Shown in pieces: positions 16,138-27,563 of a stretch of 64,000 bases of DNA. The translations under genes and the position numbers were made by a program. Within the stretch, counting starts at the first letter, position 1; each line of letters starts with the position of its first letter. Below the pieces are notes generated by a model. The model searched no databases. It saw nothing but the letters and a program-made list of their open reading frames with translations, and was not told the origin of the DNA. This DNA comes from CAVSMC01 sp963728935. Lineage in GTDB: Bacteria; Pseudomonadota; Gammaproteobacteria; Burkholderiales; Casimicrobiaceae. The DNA lies in contig CAVSMC010000001.1 in the NCBI GenBank assembly GCA_963728935.1, forward strand, positions 3,286,001 through 3,350,000, in the 5' to 3' direction.

Positions 16138-16599
16138 TCCCGCCTCCGACCATCACCATCGTCCGCACGGATGAACCTGAGCCCGTTTGTGCGGGCTGGC
16201 GAACGCGTTCATCTGCTGTGCGGCGAGAGCCTCCGGAGCGTTCAACACCATCGCGGGGTCGCCGCTGTACCGACTTCGGCGGCACGCGCTGAGGTCGTTT
16301 CGAGCGCCGTGGCGCGCATGAAAACATGCGGACACGTTCACTGGTGGGAGTTCGCAATTTTGCGAACTGTCTGCGGCGACGAGGTGGGGCAGCGACCTGC
16401 CCCTCCTCGAATGTTTCCGACACCGAGCGCAGTCTGGCGTACTCCTGCAGCGTCCGGCACGCAAGGGCATATCAGCTTAACCGATGGATGCATCACTCCA
16501 ACGGCATCGCCCGCAGCAAGGCGTCGGCGGGTCAACCGACTGGCCGGACCAGAAACCAACCGATTGAACGTTCACACTTCTATATCGCCATCGGGTTGC
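16138..16599. other. Gene-free stretch with a perfect palindrome and a strong hairpin
   Basis: No convincing coding sequence on either strand over about 460 bases. It holds an 18-bp inverted repeat GTTCGCAA-TT-TTGCGAAC (16350-16367), which looks like an operator without an obvious gene. A GC hairpin at 16381-16408 has stem GGGGCAG/CTGCCCC extended by GAGG/CCTC across a mismatch, and no T-run. Confidence 0.5.
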
Positions 16600-17775
16600 C
16601 TAATCCCAGCTCAACTTCCCCCCCGTCTGATACTCAATCACCCGCGTCTCAAAAAAGTTCTTCTCCTTCTTGAGATCGATCATCTCGGCCATCCACGGGA
16701 ACGGGTTGTCGGCCTTGTCGAATAGCGCGTCGACGCCGATCTGCTGGCAGCGGCGGTTGGCGATGAAGCGCAGGTACTCCTTGAACATCGTCGCGTTCAA
16801 TCCCAGCACGCCGCGCGGCATCGTGTCCTCGGCGTAGGCGTACTCGAGGTCCACACCCTTCTTCATCAGTGCGCGGATCTCCTCGCGGAACTCGGGCGTC
16901 CAGAGATGCGGGTTCTCGAGCTTGATCGTGTTGATGAGATCGATGCCGAAATTGCAGTGCATCGATTCGTCGCGCAGGATGTACTGGTACTGCTCGGAGC
17001 TGCCGGTCATCTTGTTCTGGCGGCCCATCGCGAGGATCTGCACGAAGCCGACGTAGAAGAATAGGCCCTCCATGATGCAGGCGAACACGATCAGGCTCTT
17101 CAGGAGGTTCTGATCGGCTTCCGGCGTGCCGGTCTTGAACATCGGGTTGGTCAGCGTCTCGATGAACGGCAGCAGGAACTCGTCCTTGTCGCGGATCGAC
17201 TTCACCTCGTGATACGCGTTGAAGATCTCCGCTTCGTCGAGCCCCAGGCTCTCGACGATGTACTGATACGCGTGCGTGTGGATCGCCTCCTCGAACGCCT
17301 GGCGCAACAGGTACTGCCGGCACTCCGGCGCGCTGATGTGGCGGTACGTGCCGAGCACGATGTTGTTCGCGGCGAGGCTGTCGGCGGTGACGAAGAAGCC
17401 CAAGTTGCGCTTGACGATCAGGCGCTCGTCGTCGGTCAGGCCGTTCGGGTTCTTCCACAGCTCGATGTCGCGCTGCATGTTCACTTCCTGCGGCATCCAG
17501 TGGTTCGCGCACGCCGCGAGGTACTTGTCCCACGCCCATTTGTACTTGAACGGCACGAGCTGGTTGACGTCGGCCGAGCCGTTGATGACGCGCTTGTCCT
17601 CGATGCGCACGCGGCGGAAGCTCGTGTCCGCCGCGTGCGGCGCGACGTCGACGTTCGCAACCGACTCGCGCGGCGCAAGCAAGCCGCGACCCGCCGCTGG
17701 CGGCAACGTCCTCGACGTGATGGATTGCGGGCGAGCTTGCGGCGCCGGCGCGACGTCGTCGTCGAAGTTCAGCAT
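16600..17775 (-). CDS. nrdB: Ribonucleoside-diphosphate reductase beta subunit, class I
   Basis: Radical-generating small subunit, 391 residues, which with NrdA converts ribonucleoside diphosphates to deoxy forms. Metal ligands are visible as Asp in FFVTADSL, E/H in FEEAIHTH, Glu in CIMEGLFF, and E/H in RDESMHCNFG. The radical tyrosine is present in HTHAYQYI (about residue 168), where class Ic enzymes carry Phe, so class Ia is favoured. GGAGAACGACCC precedes the ATG. It follows nrdA on the same strand, but about 1 kb of small genes and repeats separates them. Confidence 0.95.
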   Translation of the reverse strand: MLNFDDDVAPAPQARPQSITSRTLPPAAGRGLLAPRESVANVDVAPHAADTSFRRVRIEDKRVINGSADVNQLVPFKYKWAWDKYLAACANHWMPQEVNMQRDIELWKNPNGLTDDERLIVKRNLGFFVTADSLAANNIVLGTYRHISAPECRQYLLRQAFEEAIHTHAYQYIVESLGLDEAEIFNAYHEVKSIRDKDEFLLPFIETLTNPMFKTGTPEADQNLLKSLIVFACIMEGLFFYVGFVQILAMGRQNKMTGSSEQYQYILRDESMHCNFGIDLINTIKLENPHLWTPEFREEIRALMKKGVDLEYAYAEDTMPRGVLGLNATMFKEYLRFIANRRCQQIGVDALFDKADNPFPWMAEMIDLKKEKNFFETRVIEYQTGGKLSWD

Positions 17776-17817
17776 GGGTCGTTCTCCGTGATGCTCGTTG
17801 TTTGTTGTGTGTGAAAG

Positions 17818-17849
17818 TCACTGGGTCCCCGCCTGCGCGGGGACGACAA
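17818..17849. repeat. Half-copy of the dispersed palindromic repeat
   Basis: ACTGGGTCCCCGCCTGCG-type hairpin ending GGGGACGAC, matching the right half of the elements at 18740, 53143 and 61065. It lies just upstream of nrdB. Confidence 0.75.
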
Positions 17850-17893
17850 CTGCGAGGACGGTGCAGTCGGTTATCTCAAATTGAGCTCTTTCG

Positions 17894-18031
17894 CTACGTC
17901 GTCAAATCGAGATCTGGCACGTGGGTCACCTGCTTCGGCTCGTCACCCGCCATCGCCATCAGCGCGATGACGAGCATGCCAGCGAACCCGCCGCCGATGA
18001 ATGCCGCCACGATCCACCATAACGAAACCAT
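17894..18031 (-). CDS. Small single-pass membrane protein
   Basis: A 45-residue protein: MVSLWWIVAAFIGGGFAGML continues into a hydrophobic segment, then a short acidic/polar tail (DEPKQVTHVPDLDLTT). One membrane span with a Gly-rich face is predicted. GAGAGG lies nine bases before the ATG at 18031, supporting translation. It sits between nrdA and nrdB on the same strand. No function is known; it could be a helper or simply a passenger gene. Confidence 0.55.
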   Translation of the reverse strand: MVSLWWIVAAFIGGGFAGMLVIALMAMAGDEPKQVTHVPDLDLTT

Positions 18032-18070
18032 GGCCGACCTCTCTTTCCATGGTTGCACCGCCTCTTGCTC

Positions 18071-18142
18071 CAACCCTCTCCCCGTCACGCGCGGAGAGGG
18101 AGCCTTCCCCTCACCCCAACCCTCTCCCCGCCGGGGAGAAAG
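18071..18142. repeat. CCTCTCCCC REP-like repeat pair
   Basis: Two adjacent hairpins: CCTCTCC/GGAGAGG and TCTCCCC/GGGGAGA, joined by CCTCACCCCAAC. A related copy is embedded in the 3' end of iolC at 30331-30373. Confidence 0.7.
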
Positions 18143-18149
18143 AAGTCCT

Positions 18150-18413
18150 TCAGTGCATCGCGCTCAATTTCTCGTAAAGGTAGTCGGCGGCGAAATCGAT
18201 TCCCGGATGCCAGGCGATCGTTGCCAATCCGTAATCAAGGTAGAACTCGGCGAAGCGCTCGGGCGAACGAAGCTGCTCGAAGTTGTCACCGTAGAGGTCG
18301 TCCGACAGGTCGACCACACCTTTTCGTCCATCGTTGAATTCAAGCCAGACCTTGTAGTCCCCGAGATAGCGCGCCTCGACAACGTGGCGCTGAACATGCT
18401 CGTATCGGGCCAA
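18150..18413 (-). CDS. DUF2442-family protein
   Basis: An 87-residue protein with the DUF2442 pattern: VVEARYLGDYKVWLEFNDGR, then GVVDLSDDL, LRSPERFAEFYLDYGLATIA and WHPGIDFAADYLYEKL. The start is inferred as TTG at 18413, because AGGAG lies seven bases upstream and no ATG is available nearby. DUF2442 genes often sit beside a DUF4160 gene in toxin-antitoxin-like pairs. I looked upstream for DUF4160 and did not find it. The gene lies in the nrdA-nrdB gap. Function unknown. Confidence 0.75.
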   Translation of the reverse strand: MARYEHVQRHVVEARYLGDYKVWLEFNDGRKGVVDLSDDLYGDNFEQLRSPERFAEFYLDYGLATIAWHPGIDFAADYLYEKLSAMH

Positions 18414-18713
18414 CTCGAAGCTCCTTTGCGAAGTTGCGCGCGCGCCGCCCCGGAACGCCCGAGGTAAAGACCGGCGCGCTTCCCGACACGCGCCGTCGCA
18501 ATTGCACCTGCCTCCCGCCGGATCGGTTCTTGAGCCTTGACGTGCCGATCCGTTCAGTACCAATGCCCGAGGCACGCTCACTTCGCCCCTGTCTGGGTTC
18601 GCGCCCGGGTTCCCCTTCGACCGATCGCGCCGCGCGAGTCTTGGCGATGCACCGCCCGCGCATTGCGCGTCCGTTCGAATCATGTTCAGTCCGGATCCGT
18701 TCTCCTATGTCGG

Positions 18714-18811
18714 TTGTCCTCCCCGCGAACGCGGGGTTCGTCATTCCCGCGCAGGCGGGAATCCAGGTCTTGCGACGCACGACACTGGGTCCCCGCGTTC
18801 GCGGGGACGAC
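18714..18811. repeat. Dispersed palindromic repeat (full copy plus extra hairpin)
   Basis: A full unit at 18740-18811: GTCATTCCCGC hairpin GCGGGAATCCAG, about 25 bp, then CTGGGTCCCCGC hairpin GCGGGGACGAC. An additional CCCCGCG/CGCGGGG hairpin lies at 18720-18736. The whole stretch 18414-18816 has no credible gene. Confidence 0.85.
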
Positions 18812-18816
18812 AGAGC

Positions 18817-21771
<2,955 letters not shown>

Positions 21772-21958
21772 GAGTAGTTCTCCTCGAAACTTGTCGTTGT
21801 GTCGGACGCCCCGCGATGGCGGCCGGATTTGGCCGATTTCCCTCACGCCGGAATAGGTGAGGGACCCCGGGCGAAGCAGCTGCGATTTCCCCTGTCGGAA
21901 CACCCGGCGGGGAGCGGCCGGCCCGGGGGGCGCCGCGTTTCCCGCTTTTGAAGCAAAC

Positions 21959-22025
21959 CCACTACATGTTGTGTCGAAAGTGGCTGCTGAGTACAAAGAA
22001 TAGTGGGGCAGCCTGCGGAACGCAA
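21959..22025 (-). promoter_or_regulatory. nrdA promoter with two NrdR boxes
   Basis: On the minus strand, -35 TTGCGT (22020-22025), a 17-bp spacer and -10 TATTCT (21997-22002) follow an A-tract. Two NrdR-box-like 16-mers lie at 21991-22006 (overlapping the -10) and 21959-21974 (CCACTACATGTTGTGT on the plus strand). They start 32 bp apart, about three helical turns, as in known nrd operons. The remainder of the 540-bp gap 21772-22310 holds no gene. Confidence 0.75.
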
Positions 22026-22310
22026 GTTTTTTTTCATCAACAACGTTCGCGGTCGAAAAGACAAAGCGAAACAGCGCAATGCGCCTCTCGTTTTGGCATA
22101 TCCCCGATTGTTCCCCGGCCTGTGCACCGGGTTGTCCACAGAATGAGATGGATGACGCGAAGCAGCAAAGCTGTTCGCTCAAAGCGGTCTTTATGCAATG
22201 CTTCGAGGCGCCGCCGCCCGCAAACCAACGCCGGAAGTTGCGCCTGTCATCGGCGCAGGGCAGACTCGGACGCTTCGGAAGAGAATGACGACCGGACACT
22301 GGGGAGGGCA

Positions 22311-23123
22311 ATGCCACGCTTTGCGGCGAACTTGACGTTTCTTTTCAACGAAGTGCCGTTTCTCGATCGCTTCGATGAGGCTGCGAACGCCGGCTTCCGG
22401 GGCGTCGAGTTCGCTTTCCCGTACGAATGGCCCGCGCGCGAAATCGCGGAGCGGATCAGCACGAACAAGCTCGAGGTGGTGCTGATCAACGCGCCGCCGG
22501 GCAACTGGGACGCCGGCGAGCGCGGGACCGCTTCGTTGCCGGGGCGCGAGCACGACTTCCAGGCGAGCTTCGCGACGGCGCTTCGCTATGCGCAGACGTT
22601 CGGTTGCGCGCGCATCCACGTGATGGCGGGTCTGCTGCCGTTCGGCGCGGACGACGATATTCGTGCTCGACGGCGCACAACGCTCGTGCGCAACCTCGCG
22701 TTCGCGTGTGCCGAGGCAGCCGAGCACGGCGTGACGGTGTTGCTCGAGGCGCTCAATTCTCGCGACGCGCCGAACTACTTCTATTCGCGTCAGGCCGAGG
22801 TCGATTCGATTCGCGAGGAGGTCGGTGCGGCAAACCTCAAGATGCAATTCGACGTCTACCACGCGCAGATCGTCGAAGGCGATTTGACGGAGAAGCTTCA
22901 CCGCTACCTGCCCCACATCGGCCACATCCAGATCGCAGGCGCGCCGGGTCGCCACGAGCCCAACACCGGCGAGATCAACTACGCCTGGATATTCAAGCAA
23001 CTCGACGAGCTCAAGTACGACGGCTGGGTCGGATGCGAGTACCGGCCGCTCGCGAGCACCGCGTCCGGGCTCATGTGGCTCTATCGGTTGCTCGATCGCA
23101 AGCTCGGTCCTGTCGAAACCTGA
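22311..23123 (+). CDS. hyi: Hydroxypyruvate isomerase family protein
   Basis: A 270-residue TIM-barrel enzyme of the xylose isomerase-like family, related to Hyi, which interconverts hydroxypyruvate and tartronate semialdehyde. It begins MPRFAANLTFLFNEVPFLDR. Metal-ligand Glu/His residues appear in LLEALNSRD (about 146), FDVYHAQI (about 181) and GCEYRP near the C-terminus. GGGGAGGG lies before the ATG at 22311. It transcribes away from nrdA. With the SDR at 23.8 kb and the iol genes it suits a sugar-acid catabolic neighbourhood, but no glyoxylate carboligase gene is seen. Confidence 0.88.
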   Translation: MPRFAANLTFLFNEVPFLDRFDEAANAGFRGVEFAFPYEWPAREIAERISTNKLEVVLINAPPGNWDAGERGTASLPGREHDFQASFATALRYAQTFGCARIHVMAGLLPFGADDDIRARRRTTLVRNLAFACAEAAEHGVTVLLEALNSRDAPNYFYSRQAEVDSIREEVGAANLKMQFDVYHAQIVEGDLTEKLHRYLPHIGHIQIAGAPGRHEPNTGEINYAWIFKQLDELKYDGWVGCEYRPLASTASGLMWLYRLLDRKLGPVET

Positions 23124-23324
23124 TCCGGCGCGTCGATGGCGCTTGTTTGATCGGCGCCGCGAACCCGCTCGGCTGCCTCCAGTCCAATTCGACTTCCCGC
23201 GCGGCGTCGGTGGTCTCGACGTTCCCGCCGGGCAGGTGTCGGCGCGTCGCGCCGGTCAAGGGTCGCAATGCGCGCGACTCGGCGTGCACTGTCGAGCGTG
23301 CGTTCGAGCACAGAGGTGATTCAA

Positions 23325-23726
23325 ATGGCGAAGCGGCATGATTCAGCACATCCGACTGCAACCGATATGCGCGTTCTGTGGGACATGAACGGCGTGTCGT
23401 ACGAGATCGCCGAGAAGGCGTATCGCGCCTGGCTCGCCGGCGCCGGCCGGATTCAGAACGAGGCGCTTGGTTTTCTCAATGGACGGTTGGAGAAAGGACT
23501 CGAAACGGCCCGCGAGCTCGGCAACTGCAGGACGCCGACCGAATATTTCGAAGTGCAGGCGAAATTCACCGACGACGCGGTGACGGACTGGCTCGCCGAA
23601 AGTCAGAAGATGTTCGAGCTCTTCGGCGAAGTCGCGAGGAAGACCGCACAGCCGGCGGAGCTGGCGGTGGCGACGGCGACGGCTGGCGCGGCCGGACGGC
23701 GTACGGCACGCAGAGCGACGCACTGA
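23325..23726 (+). CDS. Phasin-like protein
   Basis: A 133-residue, mainly helical protein: NGVSYEIAEKAYRAWLAGAG, then ARELGNCRTPTEYFEVQAKF and LAESQKMFELFGEVARKTAQ, ending in an Ala/Arg-rich basic tail. The spacing and the RTPTEYFEVQAKF segment resemble phasin-family proteins, which coat polyhydroxyalkanoate granules. AGAGGTGATT precedes the ATG. No PHA synthase gene is in the window. It converges on the SDR gene 50 bases away. Confidence 0.65.
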   Translation: MAKRHDSAHPTATDMRVLWDMNGVSYEIAEKAYRAWLAGAGRIQNEALGFLNGRLEKGLETARELGNCRTPTEYFEVQAKFTDDAVTDWLAESQKMFELFGEVARKTAQPAELAVATATAGAAGRRTARRATH

Positions 23727-23777
23727 GGCTGGTCGGGGAAACGTATTCGGCGACGGCTTCCCCCGTTTTGAGTCCGC

Positions 23778-24524
23778 CTACATCGCTGCGCTGAAGCCTC
23801 CATCGACATAGACGATCTGGCCGGTGATGTAATCGGCTGCGGACGACGCAAGGAACACCGCGAGGCCGGCCAGCTCGTCGGGCCGGCCCCAGCGGCCCGC
23901 CGGCGTCCGCTTGCACACCCACGCGTTGAACTCGGCGTTTTCGATCAGCGCCGTGTTCATCTCGGTCGCGAAGTAGCCGGGCGCGATCGCGTTCACTTGG
24001 ATGTTGTGCGGCGCGAGCTCGACCGCCATGCCGCGCGTCATCTGTCGGATGCCGCCTTTGGTCGCCGTGTACGGGACGATCGACGGACGTCCGAGCTCGC
24101 TCGTGAGCGACGCGACGTGGATGATCTTGCCCGCCTTGCGGGCGATCATTCCGGGAAGCGCCGCTTGCGACAGGAAGAACGGCGCGCTGAGATTGGTCGC
24201 CAACAGCGCGTCCCAGTCCTCGGGCTTGAAGTCGACCACCGGCGCTCGGCGTTGGATGCCGGCGTTGTTGACGAGGATGTCGAGGTGGCCGTGCGCGTCT
24301 TCGATCGCGGCAATGGCGGCGCGCGCCGCGTCGCGGTCGACGATGTCGAATGCGCGCGCGCTCGCGTTCGCGCCGAGCTTGTCGACCGCTGCCGCGAGCG
24401 CCTGCGCGTTGCGGCCGTTGATGACGACGGTCGCGCCTGCCTGCGCGAGTCCCTTCGCGATGGCGAACCCGAGACCGCGATGCGCGCCCGTGACGAGCGC
24501 GGTCTTGCCGGAAAGATCGAACAT
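23778..24524 (-). CDS. Short-chain dehydrogenase, gluconate 5-dehydrogenase-like
   Basis: A 248-residue classical SDR using NAD(P)H. It has the cofactor motif TGAHRGLG (residues 12-19), NNAG, catalytic Ser in VASLTSE, YxxxK as YTATK (about 153-157), and a GGFSAAM C-terminus. Its overall pattern is closest to IdnO/KduD-type gluconate or 2-deoxy-gluconate dehydrogenases. The substrate is not certain. Palindromic repeats start right after its 5' end on the plus strand (24529). Confidence 0.85.
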   Translation of the reverse strand: MFDLSGKTALVTGAHRGLGFAIAKGLAQAGATVVINGRNAQALAAAVDKLGANASARAFDIVDRDAARAAIAAIEDAHGHLDILVNNAGIQRRAPVVDFKPEDWDALLATNLSAPFFLSQAALPGMIARKAGKIIHVASLTSELGRPSIVPYTATKGGIRQMTRGMAVELAPHNIQVNAIAPGYFATEMNTALIENAEFNAWVCKRTPAGRWGRPDELAGLAVFLASSAADYITGQIVYVDGGFSAAM

Positions 24525-24528
24525 ATTA

Positions 24529-24714
24529 AGTAGGGTCAGACTCGACTTTCCAGAAACGAGGGTCAGACTCGAATTACCGAGCCTGACGTAGGCGTCTCAA
24601 AGGGTTAAGTATGCCTCGTCGCTGCACACCGGCGAAAGTCGAGTCTGACCCTACTTTTCGAAAAGTGGAGTCTGACCCTAATTTCGGGGCATGACCCTAA
24701 TTTCGGGGCACGCC
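24529..24714. repeat. Repeat cluster with 22-bp perfect inverted repeat
   Basis: AGTAGGGTCAGACTCGAC at 24529 onward and its exact 22-bp inverse (24634-24655) flank 83 bp that include another GGGTCAGACTCGA copy. The right side adds ACTTTTCGAAAAGT (24653-24666) and two CCCTAATTTCGGGGCA copies (24677-24709). Such GGGTCAGACT repeats are widespread REP-like or MITE-like elements in proteobacteria. The cluster overlaps the last codons of the kinase gene. Confidence 0.8.
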
Positions 24715-26637
24715 GGCGAAAAGGTCGACCAGGTTCTGGATCGCGACGGGCTTCACCAAGAACTGGTCGAAGCCCGCATCGAGCGCCTGGCGGCGGGTCT
24801 GGGTTTGGCCGAGGCCGGTGATGGCGGCGATCGTCATTGGCCGGGTCGAGTCGATCGCGCGCAGTTGCTTCTGCAGGTCGAAGCCGTTGGTTCGGGGCAT
24901 CGCGAGATCGAGCAGCGCGACCTGCGGATGGAACTCGCCGGCGAGCGCGACGGCGCTCGCGCCATCGTAAACGTGACGCGCGTCGTGCCCCATCATCCGC
25001 ACGAGCAGCGCGAGGCTCTCCGCGGCGTCGCGATTGTCGTCGACGACGAGCACGCGCAAGCGGTTCGTCGTCAACGCCCGCGGTTCCTCGGCCGCGTCGC
25101 GCTCCGCGGACTTCGCTGGCGCGAGCGGAAGACGGACGGCGAATTCCGCCCCCTTGCCTTCGCCCTCGCTCGACACCTCGATCGTTCCGCCGTGCATCTC
25201 GACGATCGAGCGCGCGACGGTGAGCCCGATGCCGAGGCCGCTCTCGCTCGGATTGATGCGCGCCGTCTCCTGCGCAAAGAGATCGAAGATGTTCGCCATC
25301 GCTTCGGAGCCGATGCCCATGCCGTTGTCGCGAACGCGCACGACGAGCGTGCCGTCATCGGACGCGACGGACACGCCGATGCGTCCGCCGTTCGGCGTGA
25401 ACTTCGCCGCGTTGTTGAGCAGGTTCTGGAAGACCTGCGCAAGCCGCGTCACGTCGCCGTTGACGTGGAGCGGCGCGCTCGGCACGTCGAGCGCGAGGAC
25501 GTGGCCGCGGCTGTCGATCATGCCGCGAGACGCCTCGACGCTTCGCAGCAGCACGTCGCCGATCGCAACCGGTTCCTTCTGCAGCGCGATCTTGCCCGTG
25601 GTCACGCGGCCGACGTCGAGCAGGTCGTCGACCAGGCGGGTGAGATGCGTGAGCTGGCGGTCGATCATGTCGCGGCAGCTCTTGAGCGTCGGCGAGCCGA
25701 GCGCCTCGAGCTGCAGAATGCTCACCGAGTTGCGGATCGGCGCGAGCGGATTGCGAAGCTCGTGACCGAGCATCGCGAGAAACTCGTTCATCCGGCGGCT
25801 CGACTTCTCGAGCTGCTCGAGCCGACGTCGATCGGTCATATCGCGCATGACTTTCGCATACCCGCGCAGCCGATGCTCGCCGTCGAACACCGCTGAGACG
25901 ACCGCGTTGGCCCAGAACATCGAGCCGTCCTTGCGAACGCGCCAGCCTTCCTCTTCGACGCGGCCGCGCGCCGATGCGAAGGCGAGCTCTCGCGCCGGCT
26001 TGCCGAGCGCGACGTCCGAGCGCGGGAAGAACGTGCCGAAATGCCGGCCGACGATTTCGTCGGCCGCGTAGCCCATGATGAGTTGCGCGCCGCGGTTCCA
26101 GCTCTGCACGACGCCATCGGGGCCCAACATGCAGATCATGTAATCGCGCACGTTGTCGATCAGCAGCCGAAAGCGCTCCTCGCTTTCCTGCAGCATCTGC
26201 TCGTGGCGCCTACGCTCGGAGAGATCGCGCGTGATCTTGGCGAAGCCCTGCAGCGAGCCGTCGGGCCCGAGCAGCCGCGTGATGATCACGTTGGCCCAGA
26301 AGCGCGTACCGTCCTTGCGAAGCCGCCAGCCTTCGTCCTCGAATCGGCCGGCTGCGGCGGCGCGGCGCAGCTCCTCGTCCGGCCAATGCGCGGCGACGGC
26401 ATCGGCGGCGTAGAACACCGACACGTGCTTGCCGATGATCTCGCCAGCCTTGTAGCCTTTGATCTTCTGCGCGCCGGTGTTCCACGTGACGATGTGGCCG
26501 GTCGGGTCGAGGATGAAGATCGCGTAATCCTCTATCGCTTCGACGAGTAGTCGGAAGCGTTCCTCGAGCGAGGTTGCGATGGAATCCATGTCGATGTCGA
26601 TACGGCCGCGAGGCGCGCGGTTACATTGCACGTTCAT
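24697..26637 (-). CDS. PAS-PAS hybrid sensor histidine kinase
   Basis: A 646-residue soluble kinase. Two similar PAS domains (about 25-145 and 150-265; both with GWR-RKDG--FWAN) precede HisKA with GHELRNPLAPIRN (His about 290), HATPase (about 395-505, N in LLNNAAKF, DNGMGIG), and a receiver (about 530-640, VLVVDDNRDAAES, Asp in LLDLAMP). No membrane segment, so it should sense a cytoplasmic cue, perhaps redox or a bound cofactor. The start is ATG 26637 or the in-frame ATG at 26589. The final VPRN codons come from a repeat. No partner regulator is adjacent. Confidence 0.9.
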   Translation of the reverse strand: MNVQCNRAPRGRIDIDMDSIATSLEERFRLLVEAIEDYAIFILDPTGHIVTWNTGAQKIKGYKAGEIIGKHVSVFYAADAVAAHWPDEELRRAAAAGRFEDEGWRLRKDGTRFWANVIITRLLGPDGSLQGFAKITRDLSERRRHEQMLQESEERFRLLIDNVRDYMICMLGPDGVVQSWNRGAQLIMGYAADEIVGRHFGTFFPRSDVALGKPARELAFASARGRVEEEGWRVRKDGSMFWANAVVSAVFDGEHRLRGYAKVMRDMTDRRRLEQLEKSSRRMNEFLAMLGHELRNPLAPIRNSVSILQLEALGSPTLKSCRDMIDRQLTHLTRLVDDLLDVGRVTTGKIALQKEPVAIGDVLLRSVEASRGMIDSRGHVLALDVPSAPLHVNGDVTRLAQVFQNLLNNAAKFTPNGGRIGVSVASDDGTLVVRVRDNGMGIGSEAMANIFDLFAQETARINPSESGLGIGLTVARSIVEMHGGTIEVSSEGEGKGAEFAVRLPLAPAKSAERDAAEEPRALTTNRLRVLVVDDNRDAAESLALLVRMMGHDARHVYDGASAVALAGEFHPQVALLDLAMPRTNGFDLQKQLRAIDSTRPMTIAAITGLGQTQTRRQALDAGFDQFLVKPVAIQNLVDLFAGVPRN

Positions 26638-26735
26638 CCGAACGGGTCCGGCAGATGTGCGGCCAGCGACGAATGGCTATGATAATACGCGCCGAAGCGC
26701 GAATAAACCGGAAACGGTCCGTTTTGTAACTTTTA

Positions 26736-27563
26736 CTAGTCGCCGGCAGGCTGGTCGCGTCCCGGTGGCGGTGCGTTGAGCATCCATTCGTGCCGCGGAT
26801 CGCTCTTGAAGGTCCACTGGCGCGATGGGCCCGCCATCACGTTGAGATAGTAAAGCTCGTAGCCGTAAGGCGCGCATACGGGGTGATAGCCGCGCGGCAC
26901 CATGACGACGTCGTGGTCCTCGACCGCCATCGTTTCGTCGAGCGATCGATCGTCGGTGTAAACGCGCTGGAATGCGAACCCTTGCGGTGGATCGAGGCGG
27001 TGATAGTACGTTTCCTCGAGCAAGCTCTCGCGCGGCGGATCGTCGGTGTCGTGCTTGTGCGGCGGGTAGCTCGACGAGTGTCCGGCCGGCGTGCGCACCT
27101 CGACGACGAGCAGATGATCGGCCGGCGCTTCGGTCGGCAGGATGTCGCAGATGTAGCGCGTGTTCGCGCCTTGGCCGCGAACGCTGCGCTTCATCGAACC
27201 CGGCTCGATCAGCCGCGGCGCATGCGTGCCGTTGCCCGGCGCGCTCGCGATCGCGATCTCAGCGGGCGTGTGCGCGATGACCGCGGTCGCGAGCCCGTTC
27301 GTCACGTACGCCGCGTACGGCGAACGATCGTCGAACACGCTCGTGCGCGAGCCGATCTCGCGCCATGCCTTGCCCTGCGTCTCGATGCTGACCACGCCCG
27401 CGAGCACGACGATGCAGCGCTCGCGCGCGTCGGCCGCGATCGCGAACCGTTCGCCGGCGGCGAGACGATGCGCCGAAAACCCGACATAGCGCCAGCCGGC
27501 GGACTGCGGCGTGACGGTTACGATGTCGCGGCCGCTTTTCGCCGCTTTCGCAAGGAGCGTCAT
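26736..27563 (-). CDS. iolB: 5-deoxy-glucuronate isomerase
   Basis: A 275-residue cupin enzyme converting 5-deoxy-glucuronate to 2-deoxy-5-keto-gluconate in myo-inositol catabolism. Metal-binding motifs are visible in SSYPPHKHDTDD (about 165-180), LEETYYHR and GYHPVCAPYGYELYYLNVMA near the C-terminus. The ATG at 27563 overlaps the iolE stop by four bases (ATGA), showing tight operon structure iolC-iolD-iolE-iolB. It is the last gene of that operon in the window. Confidence 0.94.
   Translation of the reverse strand: MTLLAKAAKSGRDIVTVTPQSAGWRYVGFSAHRLAAGERFAIAADARERCIVVLAGVVSIETQGKAWREIGSRTSVFDDRSPYAAYVTNGLATAVIAHTPAEIAIASAPGNGTHAPRLIEPGSMKRSVRGQGANTRYICDILPTEAPADHLLVVEVRTPAGHSSSYPPHKHDTDDPPRESLLEETYYHRLDPPQGFAFQRVYTDDRSLDETMAVEDHDVVMVPRGYHPVCAPYGYELYYLNVMAGPSRQWTFKSDPRHEWMLNAPPPGRDQPAGD

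Noticed and set aside
16102..16725. 207-codon open frame in the gap before nrdB
   Set aside because: Runs through palindromes into nrdB antisense and has no recognisable domain or ribosome site.
18414..18683. DUF4160 partner upstream of DUF2442
   Set aside because: All three frames of the upstream 90 bases were read and none shows the DUF4160 pattern.
18714..18811. CRISPR array
   Set aside because: The repeats are palindromic, few, dispersed over the window and not regularly spaced with unique spacers.
24529..24714. Complete insertion sequence
   Set aside because: Inverted repeats are present but only about 80 bp lie between them and no transposase is encoded.
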